Shown one piece after another: positions 47,013 to 56,047 of a DNA stretch of 64,000 bases. Below the pieces are notes generated by a model that saw only the letters and a list, made by a program, of their open reading frames with translations, was not told where the DNA came from and did not search any database. Position 1 is the stretch's first letter. Every line of letters starts with the position of its first letter. A program made the position numbers and the translations under genes. The stretch comes from Branchiostoma floridae (Eukaryota; Chordata; Leptocardii; Amphioxiformes; Branchiostomatidae). The stretch lies in contig NC_049985.1 of assembly GCF_000003815.2 (NCBI RefSeq), forward strand, positions 3,552,157-3,616,156. The letters are read 5' to 3'.

Positions 47013-47458
47013 GGGCCCCACTAATTTGATTTGATGGTTCTCTTAGTCTTTATATGCCTGACTGGAGAAACTTAACGAAAATGCTTGAGGACCAGTTCAT
47101 GCCTTGGTTCACTCAGTTTTTAATATGGAGTGAAAACGGCCATGTTGAAGTTTTCCTCCCTGCCCCTAGCTTACATAGTGCTAGTTCACCTTGATCCACA
47201 GGGGTAACCTATATCCATCATTTTGAAGAACAAATTATTAAGGGATGTCAAGTCCACGGACAATGGTTTCAATCTGCAATATTGTCGACATATAGCAGTT
47301 AACTAGTTTAAAACTATCGTCCGTTGACTTGATATTCCTCTTATTCTAAATTGACAGATATAGGTTACCCCACAGATAAAGTCGATGCAGCGTTAATGTC
47401 TGCTTGCTACACTTTCACCGTAAACTGTCCGAGAACCAAGAAAATAAATTGGTGTGGC
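47013..47458. mobile_element. MITE family A copy with family B nested inside
   Basis: The left terminus is GGGCCCCACTAATTTGATTT and the right terminus GAGAACCAAGAAAATAAATT then GGTGTGGC. The interior landmark AAGTTTTCCTCCCTGCCCC is present. The element is split at 47176/47394 by a family B MITE. Without that insert it is about 230 bp, the normal length for the family. Confidence 0.85.
47178..47393. mobile_element. Foldback MITE family B, copy 4 (nested)
   Basis: It is bounded by GTGCTAGTTCACCTTGATCC and GCAGCGT with TA at 47176-47177 and 47394-47395. Inner arms include GACAATGGTTTCAATCTGCA and AAACTATCGTCCGTTGAC. It lies inside the family A element, whose uninterrupted form is visible 157 bp further on at about 47550. 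Confidence 0.88.
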
Positions 47459-47464
47459 ATTGGG

Positions 47465-47660
47465 ATGATTCAGGACATGGTGTTGGAAATAGGGACGGGG
47501 TTGATTGGGTCTGAACGAAACGGTCATCTTGAAGTTTTCATTCCTGCCCTCTGCTTACATTGCTACACTTTTTATCTTAAGGTATCCAAAAACCAAGGAA
47601 ATAAATTGATGTGGGCTCTGGATAATTCAGGACATGGTGTTGGAAATAGGGACGGGGTTT
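47465..47660. repeat. 157-bp tandem duplication including half of a family A MITE
   Basis: ATTCAGGACATGGTGTTGGA and AATAGGGACGGGGTT occur at about 47468 and 47625. Between them lies a second right half of the family A element (AAGTTTTCATTCCTGCCCTC, GCTTACATTGCTACAC, ending AAATTGATGTGGG). This half lacks the family B insert. Confidence 0.8.
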
Positions 47661-48805
47661 AGTGGCTGACTGGGCCGGGGTTATGCCGGCATTGTCGGCG
47701 CATTGTTTGCTTGATGAACCACGATGAGCCGGGTAACACAAGCCCGTGTTTACCGTGTGACTCGTAGCGGAACCGTAAACACTCAAACAGCGCAAATACA
47801 GGGGAAGGGAAACGTTAGACATGTTTTCACCATGTTCAGCGTGCTGTGACTCCTCGGGCCCCAAGTTAAGTGGTACATGTGGCCACGCCACGTCCAGATA
47901 TGCATAACATTACTGATGGACCTCTTGAAAAGGAGCGTTGTCTTGTTTCATGCTTTGTGCTATTTTCTTGCTTTAATGTTCCAACTGTGTCAAACTTTAA
48001 TCTTCAGTTCAGGGGATTATCTGTGTCATTAGATTAGCGGACTCCTCAAATTACTGAGTTTGCTGAGGACTTATGGGCTTGTTTCCTTTGTCCTTAAGTT
48101 TCAAAAGCACACAAAACTGTGTAAAAAAAATCTCGTGATAAAACTTTGTAGCAAATCTAAGAAAATCGATGGCAAGATTTTGATAACCTACCTGACTAAC
48201 AGATTTATTCCAAACTGAAACATCATCAAATCCCTGACGCCACAACTGCCACTGTTTGCTAACCACTTTTGGTACTTGTTCCCTTTGTGTTCTTTTCGTC
48301 CCTTAATTTCGAAAGCACACAAACCCCAGCAAAAACCAACTCGCTCTATGTAACCATTTCATAATATAATTCCTGATGCTGAAATTGGGGAAAGGATCCA
48401 TTGAGTTTCGTTTGCTGAAGATTTGCAGTGCTTGCTCTCTTTGTCCTGTAATTTGAAAACTACACAAAACTGTGTCAAAAAAGCTGTTTCTGCATACTGT
48501 GCAACTTGATAGCATCACCTACGAAGCAAAATCACTATTGATGAATTGCATGATAAACAACATATTTCCATTTGTAGAAGTTTTCAACTTCCTGATACCA
48601 TAACCGGTATCATCGGCTATTTTTCTCCAACCCTTTTTTTGTCCCGCCGCATTTTCTTTAGTGAAGCTGACGCGTCCAATAAGGCAGAAAGGCATAAAGA
48701 CAGACGGTTCAGCTCTGGCCGTCACAATAACCAACAAAGGACCCTCCTTTCACAATGGGTTCTCCCTGCCTTCATTCATTTCTCCTTACAGAATGGTGGA
48801 TGAAT
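47661..48805. other. Intron 1, unassigned
   Basis: No gene. 'cacacaaaactgtgtaaaaaaa'/'cacaaaactgtgtcaaaaaa' with 'gtttcctttgtccttaa' and similar phrases recur near 48080, 48280 and 48440, suggesting a diverged local repeat of about 180 bp. Confidence 0.4.
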
Positions 48806-48811
48806 GATTCT

Positions 48812-48965
48812 GTGGTGTAGCGTGCATAGTCCAGCGGATAGCAACGCAGCTTCCAGGCCGGGTCAAGAGTTCGCAACCTGGCTGTTATCTGCCCACCCGA
48901 CCAGTGTGCAAGCTACTGAAAATGGTTGCAGTCCTCAGGACGGGATGTTAAGCCAAACTCCACTG
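48812..48965 (+). repeat. tRNA-derived SINE-like copy
   Basis: TGTGGTGTAGCGTGCATAGT and CCAGCGGATAGCAACGCAGC resemble a duplicated box A region. GGTCAAGAGTTCGCAACC resembles box B. The tail CGGGATGTTAAGCC is typical of many invertebrate SINEs. The ends are approximate. Confidence 0.6.
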
Positions 48966-50785
48966 TTCATTGTACTTGTTGCAAAAAAGTTAACATAACT
49001 AAAACATTAAGCTGTATATACTGTACACAGCGTCTATTTTTTATTGTCCTGACCCGGTGGATGGTATTGCTTTTTTTCAGGAAGTTAAACTGTATCGAGT
49101 TGCATTTCCCTTTTTCCAAAGATAACAGTAACAGAAGCCAGCGATGCAGAAGATTTCCAATTTGTGCCAGCTCTGAACCAGCCTGACAATAGAGTGAGTA
49201 ATGCCTGGAGTAAGCAACCCTCTTGTCCCTTCGCTTTGCCCCGAAATTTGTCATGCGTTGTTTGCGTCTCCGCCGGGTGTCCCTTTCCCTGTAATTTGGC
49301 AGGCACAAGGTGCAGAACACAATAACCCCCCTGCCCCCCGCGCCCCAAATGAGTTAACTCCGCAGCATCACCTTAGAATATTTTTGGGGAGCCTGTTTTT
49401 TCCTTTGTCGTGCCAGAAAACCAACATGGATCCCGCGGCTCAGACATAATGGCTGAGGCCTAACTGTGGCGCCGTCGGGAGAATGTGTTTTCTAACGCGC
49501 CACAGCGGGGCACCCCTGCACCACAATGATGGGAAAGCTTGCGGGGTGTCACCGCTGGTCTAATGAGCCCATTTTAGAAGCCGTATGAAGACATAAGCTT
49601 CCTAAAATCCCACCGCTTTAAGTCCATAAACTGACGATTATCAACAATTTCTGCACTTGGAAACTTAAACGACACCAACAAGATGAAAAGAGGTTTCGTG
49701 GTCTCCTAATTTTTGAAAGGCTGGCATCCGAAAGTGATACAATCTGATGCGTTTAACAATAGGATGCAAATTGAAAGAGACAAGAACACTTGAAACAGGC
49801 TGATTGGCTGAAAATTAGGGGTGCAGCAGAACAGGAGAGTGTTACTGAGCCTACCGCCTATTTCACATTAACGAAACATGGGAATTTAGACTAGGCATAG
49901 ATTCACAGGTTGCAGTTTTAATATTGAGACAGAAAATGTTTCCCAGGCCACAGCAATTTGATCTGTGGGCTCTTGAATTTTGAATGTCAATATGAAAACA
50001 GTTTAAGTCTGCACCTAGGTAAACAAAGTTTCAGGGTGTGATTATTGTAAGTCAGATCAACCATACCGAAGTAAGTTATAACTTACACGAGTTTTCCTCG
50101 TGGCCTTCAGTTTATCCTTCACCTCTAATGCTAACATTTTTTATTCACAAAGTGTTTGAGAACCAGGGATATAGATTGCTGTCGGAGGTCCCCATTTGAC
50201 ATCATTAGCTTGGCTGACATGCAGCAAAAGCTTTCTAACTATCCAAAAGCTAAGAGCTTGCCTGAACTTCAGAACTAGCGTCTGATAATAGTCTTTTGCC
50301 GTCTGACCAACTACCTTACATTCCTCGTGCGTCTCCAGCCAGATATTTTCCTGTCTGGATTGCCGACTTTTTATCCGACCAAATTGATCAATTGCACCCT
50401 ATCATCAACATGAGCTTGCAGAGTGAATGTACAAGTTCCCTCAACCAAGGCCCAGTAGGTGTCCTGTGTAACTGTTGATGATAGATGCCATTTTGACTGT
50501 ACCTAAAAACCAGTCAGTTTTCTTGAACTCCACAGGGGTCTTGTTCATCTGAAGTCACTATCAATTTCTATCTTATTTCGTCCCATGATATTGGTCTGGC
50601 CGACATGCAGCAAAGGCTGCCCAACAAGCCAAATACTATTACCGAGGACTATTACTTACTGAGTTTGGAAATGATAGCTTAGTGCCAATCACACACCAGG
50701 GGGTACACTTATATATATCAATACGTGATGTGGGAGTTTTAACATACTCAAGGTGGACATCTCTTTTAATATGGGACCGATAGAT
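48966..50785. other. Intron 1, low-repeat block
   Basis: About 1.8 kb. 49190-49620 is G+C-rich and single-copy. The frames there (82-117 codons on both strands) overlap and have no domains. GGCTGACATGCAGCAAAAGC at 50213 and GGCCGACATGCAGCAAAGGC at 50600 form a diverged repeat about 387 bp apart. Confidence 0.35.
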
Positions 50786-50787
50786 TA

Positions 50788-51037
50788 GGCTACACCAATT
50801 TGATTGATACGGAGTTCTTGGATTTAGAAACAAAGTATGTAGAAATGGAAAATCTAATGAGAATTAAAGTTGAGCATTAAGTCCATGACTTTATGCACTA
50901 AGTTTTATGCCATGAATAAAGTTATCTTGACTCACGGTCAAGTTTTCCTCCCTGCCCTCTGCTTTTATGATGATGTGTGCCTGTTATTCTTTCACGTCAA
51001 AACGTTTGAGAAACAAGAAAATGAATAAGTGTGGCCT
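50788..51037. mobile_element. MITE family A, near-complete copy
   Basis: It begins GGCTACACCAATTTGATTGA and ends AAACAAGAAAATGAATAAG then TGTGGCC. The interior has CACTAAGTTTTATGCCATGA, AAGTTTTCCTCCCTGCCCTC and a TGCTTTTATGATGATG stretch. It is the longest intact member, useful as a reference for the others. Confidence 0.85.
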
Positions 51038-51039
51038 AA

Positions 51040-51165
51040 ATGTCACCTCTGAAGGACTACAACCCCTCCCAGTAGAATGTAAGCTTCGGTTCAGAGCACC
51101 GCAAGGCCGGGCATTGAACCCATGACCTTGTGGTCAAGAGCCACTAGACCACAGCATGCCACACA
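51040..51165 (-). repeat. tRNA-like SINE copy, minus strand
   Basis: On the minus strand TGTGGTCTAGTGGCTCTTGA (box A and D arm) and ATGGGTTCAATGCCCGGCC (box B) are correctly spaced for a tRNA head. A body follows through AGCTTACATTCTACTGGG. The acceptor ends do not pair, so it is a SINE rather than a tRNA gene. Confidence 0.65.
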
Positions 51166-52138
51166 AGGTCTTCCCCATAACACGACAAAAAGAAGTCTTG
51201 AGTTTCACTAGACAACAAGCAATAGTGAGTACAAGACATACCGGTATGTAGAAAAAAATGCCATCTAATTCCTTCTTAAGATGACAACAAGTTTCTTGAC
51301 GACAGAAACTTTAAGGGCTGGCTACACAACAGGTAATATGAGCATAGGATACATGCAGGAGAGCATCCTCGGTACGCGGTATGCATTGATGCACCCTTCA
51401 TGATATTTCCAACTGTTCCTCTATCTTTAAAATGTAATGTCTGTAGCAGACCATGCTCACAGTTTAGAAGCGTTTTGTCTCTCATGGTCTAGTTTAGTCA
51501 AGATGACAGCCACAACCCCCCCCTCAACAGGGCAAAGCGATTGACAGAGACCCATGACAATAAACCTCCAAGCATAGGAATCTCATAACCACTAAAAATT
51601 GATAACAGCAGCAAAACATGGGGCACGTTTGTGCCTGCAATATTTGCGCCCGCGAATAACTCACTGTGACAGTCTCGCTCCGGGCAATTTAATTTTCAGA
51701 TGACTCACGCAATATCCCAATTTTTGCTTCGCTCCGGATCGCTATAGACGCTGTAAGCAGGGAATTTGGGAGGGTAATGGTCCAGCGACTACCGTTTGGC
51801 CCGCGGCATTAAAGTCGTTGATTTGGAGGAGGCCGAAAGAGGATGGGAATGACTTTGACTTGCAAGCATTGCATTCAATAAGACGTGCCCTTGGGACAGG
51901 TAGATAAAGGGGTCATGTGTCTTGAACAGTGTAGAAAGATAGTCTTAGACTTATCTTAAACTTCTGCAAATTCAATGAAGGAGAAAGGAGGTTTTCAGAT
52001 TTTTTGTCTGTGGTTAAAACAATTTCGCTGTACAATTAGTTATACATTGGAAGTACATATTTGCTGTGTCATGAATTCACCAGGAAGAAATCATTGCAAC
52101 AAATGCAGAAATAAAACCGCTGCAAACATTTTAGTATA
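51166..52138. other. Intron 1, low-repeat block
   Basis: About 970 bp. 51610-51870 is G+C-rich and unique-looking and contains several TGAC/ACTCA and ATTA cores. No coding frame is supported. Confidence 0.3.
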
Positions 52139-52140
52139 TA

Positions 52141-52352
52141 ACGCTAGTTCACCTTTATCCGCAGGGTAACCTATGTGCATTTTTTTTACTGGAAATTTAG
52201 GAATATCAAGACATCAGATGATGGTTTTCTATAATAATCAAAATATCAGTTATTATCAAAATATCAAACTGTACGTCAACTTGATATCATTATTACCCTG
52301 TATTCAAAAACAATGAATAAAGGTTACCCTACGGATAAAGGTGAACTAGAGT
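52141..52352. mobile_element. Foldback MITE family B, copy 5
   Basis: It is bounded by ACGCTAGTTCACCTTTATCC and GGATAAAGGTGAACTAGAGT with TA at 52139-52140 and 52353-52354. The outer arms are intact. The centre is an AT-rich stretch with TATCA repeats and is more diverged than in copies 1-4. Confidence 0.85.
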
Positions 52353-52834
52353 TACTTCTTCAGACAGTATCTGCAGACAACAAGATCAAAAGCTGTGAGA
52401 CCTTCACAAGGTGAGAGGAGAGAGTTGGTCATGCAAAGACCTGTCTGGAATTCAGGATTATGCAGAAGGAATAACCAGCCCAGGGTAACAAGGTGCAGAT
52501 AAGTGTATCGCAGGGGAATTACCTATTAACCTGCAACACCTTTTGCAGACTGAGGTAGCCTTTTTGCATCAAATGTGTGTCAGTTATGGTTTTAGGAGGA
52601 AGAAGGTTAAGATATTGCAGCGAACGCCCAACGGTACGCTCCTCGCTTTGCCGTCCATCTTATCTTTGTGATTGTGATTCAGCCTTTTTCAGCAAGGCCC
52701 AGGAGAGTATACATTTGTATATGGAGGCTCTCAAAGAGCGCAATCAAAAGGGGGCATTCCTCAATTTCATACATATCAAAGAGGCATGCACAACTTTGAT
52801 AATAGCAAGGAGGGGAAAAAAAAAACCTCCTTGA

Positions 52835-53175
52835 TGATAGCCAGTGCTAGGGCTGAGGTTCTGCTTTGTCTTAATTAGTAGCTGATTTCATCATTCATAA
52901 CAGAAACTGGCAGAGAAATTTGGGTCTCAGCTAAGCAATTTAGCAGTTGTCAGAGCTCGCGACAGCCTTTAATGACGTAGGAATAGCCAGTGCTAGGGTT
53001 GAGGGTCTGCTCTGTTTTAATTAGCAGCTAATTTCATCATCTATGACAGAGACTCCAAGGCGTGGTAATTCTAGCAGAGAATTTTGGGTCTTAGCAACTC
53101 TATATAACCTCCTTGGTCTCAGCAAAGCAATTTTGCAGTTGTCAGAGCCCTCGACAGTCTTTCTCACTCCTCTTT
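52835..53175. repeat. Tandem duplication, about 145 bp unit
   Basis: 'atagccagtgctagggctgagg' at 52837 and 'atagccagtgctagggttgagg' at 52983 share downstream text through 'ttaattagtagctgatttcatcat' and 'gagaaatttgggtctcagc'. A partial third segment follows near 53110. Confidence 0.8.
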
Positions 53176-54115
53176 CAGGACGCAGGAATAGCCTATTTAT
53201 AATGCAATTGAGGCTTCTGTGAGTAAAGGGGCAGCAAATGAGTTTTGGCTCGCAGTCTAAGCCAAGTCAAAATTCATTCGGGCAACAATCCAGCTTGATG
53301 TTTGAGCTACAAGCAAACCACAAGTTAGACTCGTAAATGTTTCAGTCCGACGTTAATCATTTACTGCGAGAGAAATACGCAGCTCTCAGCAGAAGGCTCC
53401 TCTCTGTCTTGCGGCTGAAGGTAGCGATGATTCTATGAACGTCTTAAGAATGCTGATCGCGGTTCAAGGGCAAGGTGAAATGAGACTTCCGACACGCATC
53501 ACCGAACTTCACAAACTCTTCCATCGGCCGGGACCAACTCGGCTTTATTAGACGGTAATGGAGAAATAATCTACTACATTGAGGGGGCAAATGAGATCGA
53601 CGGACCAGAAAACAGCCTCGAGCCGTGGCCCGACTCTCTTGGACAAACACCTGAGAGGAAATGAATTTCTGAAGCATCAAGATTGCCCCTTTTGTCTACA
53701 ATATTGATGTTTGTAAAAGCACTCAAATAAAATCAATTTGCGGCATAATTTCAGACAACAACCCCTTACAACACAATGGCATCACCCTTTTTCCTTGTCA
53801 CCGAGTAGGCATTGTTTGCTGTGGGAAAAGCCCACTTGACACCGCAAGAGGGGTGGGAGCAAAGCAATTTACAGGAGGGGCTAATGGAATTGCTTGAGGG
53901 CAATGTTGTCATGGATTAGCGAAGAATTAGGCTGGAGGTAGAACAGATGCTGGAAGGGCTGGCGCTGGAAAACCTCAGGTCCTGAAGACTTAAATCCCAT
54001 CCTATCTGTAGCTGTCATCTCTCTGGGGAAAGGGGAGAGGGGGACTGTCTAAATCTATTAGCTGTTCTCCCTCTTGACATAATACAGGATGAGCTTATAA
54101 GACTAGGAGAGTTTC
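53176..54115. other. Intron 1, low-repeat block
   Basis: About 940 bp, single-copy and G+C-moderate. The 78-codon minus frame at 53680-53444 has no recognisable domain. No other feature is seen. Confidence 0.3.
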
Positions 54116-54117
54116 AG

Positions 54118-54290
54118 TCAAACCTGGTACAAGTGACCACCTCTACACAAGGACCACATGGCCAATCTGACCACTTTTTGGTTTTCCCTTAGATAACATT
54201 ATAGTCTATAGTGACCACCTGTCCACATAGACCAGATTTTATCAGTCCCTTGAGTGGTCTACTGTAGTGGGCAGTTTTGATTGTTCTGTT
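54118..54290. repeat. Dispersed repeat family D
   Basis: It contains ACCTGGTACAAGTGACCACC, GGACCACATGGCCAATCTGA, GTGACCACCTGTCCACATAG and ATAGACCAGATTTTATCAGT. It is the longest copy of this family here and serves as a reference for the fragments at 25580, 37235 and 38430. Confidence 0.7.
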
Positions 54291-56045
54291 GCTTTTTTGC
54301 ATCCACCGGTTTTTCAGCTCCATAGAGTAATACATGTATATAGGGCCAATCAATGGACAGTAGCTATCTATTAGTATTAGAAATAGACACCAGGCTAGTG
54401 TGTTTTCCAGTTTTCTCCAAATGACTTCCAAGTGAATTTTGATGAAAAAAGAAAGTTGTCTATTTATTTACTGTGATGATGTTTCTTCTTGTGAAAACAT
54501 CAACAGGTAATCCCCTAAACCTAAAGCCTAGTCTAAGAAAGTTGTTCAGAAAGATCAAAAGCAATATGGACAACTATCAAGGCAGTCTCTTAGCAACTAT
54601 CAACATAATAAACAAATCTGTCTTCTCTCTATACAAATCAATCCCTGATAACAAAAACAATATTGTCAGCATTTCTCCTATAGAGTGAGCGGGATTCCCC
54701 TATGATATCCGATACCTACAGACACAGCTTCCTTATGATAACACATCTTCAGCTTAATGAAGACGAACGAGCTACTAATGTAATTACCACCTAAAACAAC
54801 AAACTTCTGATTCCTGGAGCATCTTCTCTTGCACTGACCACACACAAGGCAGATAAGAAGGGCTTGCAGTACTACACACTACAGGGAATCTTCACTGTGA
54901 AGTTCACATACCAATAAGGTGTCAGATGAAGCCCCTTCATCCCCTCAAAATTCCTATCTAATTCCTTCCAATGCTTTTACTTTGGTTTGATGACTCCAGT
55001 GGTCATGTGTAGTGACCAGGGGGTCAGTTCAATGAAACTCGATACAAACACAGAAGGGCTAATGACCCTAATCTGATCAAACAGGCCCCTGGCCAAGAAA
55101 AACAAGCCCTCCCCTCTCCCTCCTTCCTGTCTGGGGAAACATCTGACACAAGAAAAACTTTCTTTGTGTATTTCCACATACCTTCTGTGCACCTCGCCCC
55201 TAACAGAGATAGGGACCAAACGTTTTAGTCCTGAGGTCCAAGATGGCAGACATGATAGTTACAGATACGTTCCCACCTGCTTCAGTGTAAGCACAGATAA
55301 CAGGACTGTCTCTGTGTCTGAAAAGCTGAGCAAGTAAAGTAAGACAAGCTAATTACTGTTATGTCTGTCTCTCCAACTTCCTAGCTAGGGAATGTTCCAA
55401 TCCTTTTTTAGGGGGAGGGACTGAAAAGCAAATTATCGTTTGCACAAAATCTTTGTTGTGGTCTTGTTCTTTCACCCAAATTTTAAGGCAGAAGTCTGGG
55501 ACCTTAGATTCATATTTTGCTGCCCATCTGACAGTATGAGACAAGTTTAGGAGGGTTATTCAGTTCAAAGAATTATAAGCTCTATAGCATGGACTTTTCC
55601 TATGTCACTTTGACATGGAAACTACTAGTATCCTTTCGTCAAAAACAGGTGCATGGAAAAGAAACTGGACATCTTTCAAATTTTCTAATCTAGCAAAGCA
55701 ACCAGCACTTCTGTCTACATTCAAGCAAATCACACCCTACGAATCCAAATCTGAGGTTTGTTTTCAAACAATGATGAATGCTCATTGTCAGATTGTTAAA
55801 AGTGCAGTTCAGGGGCTCCAGATATACCATCATTCAACAAGGGACCAATCTTTTGTTGAAAGCATATCAGAACAAAGGAAACAAAAAAACACAGTAACCT
55901 TGTCAACCTTCCTGAAACGACAAGGTTTTCCCGGCTCCACTTCCTTGCAAAATATTCTCATCCTATTGTTGAAACAGATACCAATAAAGAACAGGACATT
56001 TCTTAAACTTTCAAAGCTAAAGAAAGAAACAACAAAAGTTTTCTG
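54291..56045. other. Intron 1, no feature recognised
   Basis: About 1.75 kb next to exon 1. The 143-codon plus-strand frame (55615-56046) has no recognisable domain and lies antisense to the start of the intron. I regard it as chance. Confidence 0.3.
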
Positions 56046-56047
56046 AC
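56003..56047 (-). other. Pcdh: Exon 1 read-through extension (possible short isoform)
   Basis: If the exon 1 donor at 56047 is not used, the frame stays open for 14 codons (VRKLLLFLSLALKV) and then stops, giving a 969-residue protein without the conserved tail. Short-tail isoforms ending within the first intron are known in vertebrate delta protocadherins. Whether this one is made cannot be seen here. Confidence 0.35.

Larger units (their letters stand above)
29286..56047 (-). other. Pcdh: Protocadherin intron 1 (about 26.8 kb)
   Basis: It runs from the donor GAG|GTCAGA at 56047 to the acceptor CCTCAG|GTC at 29286. It holds most of the mobile elements and tandem repeats of the window, listed separately. 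No further exon was recognised. Confidence 0.8.

Noticed and set aside
55615-56046. 143-codon plus-strand gene next to exon 1
   Set aside because: No recognisable domain. It abuts the exon boundary only by coincidence and has no promoter or splice evidence.
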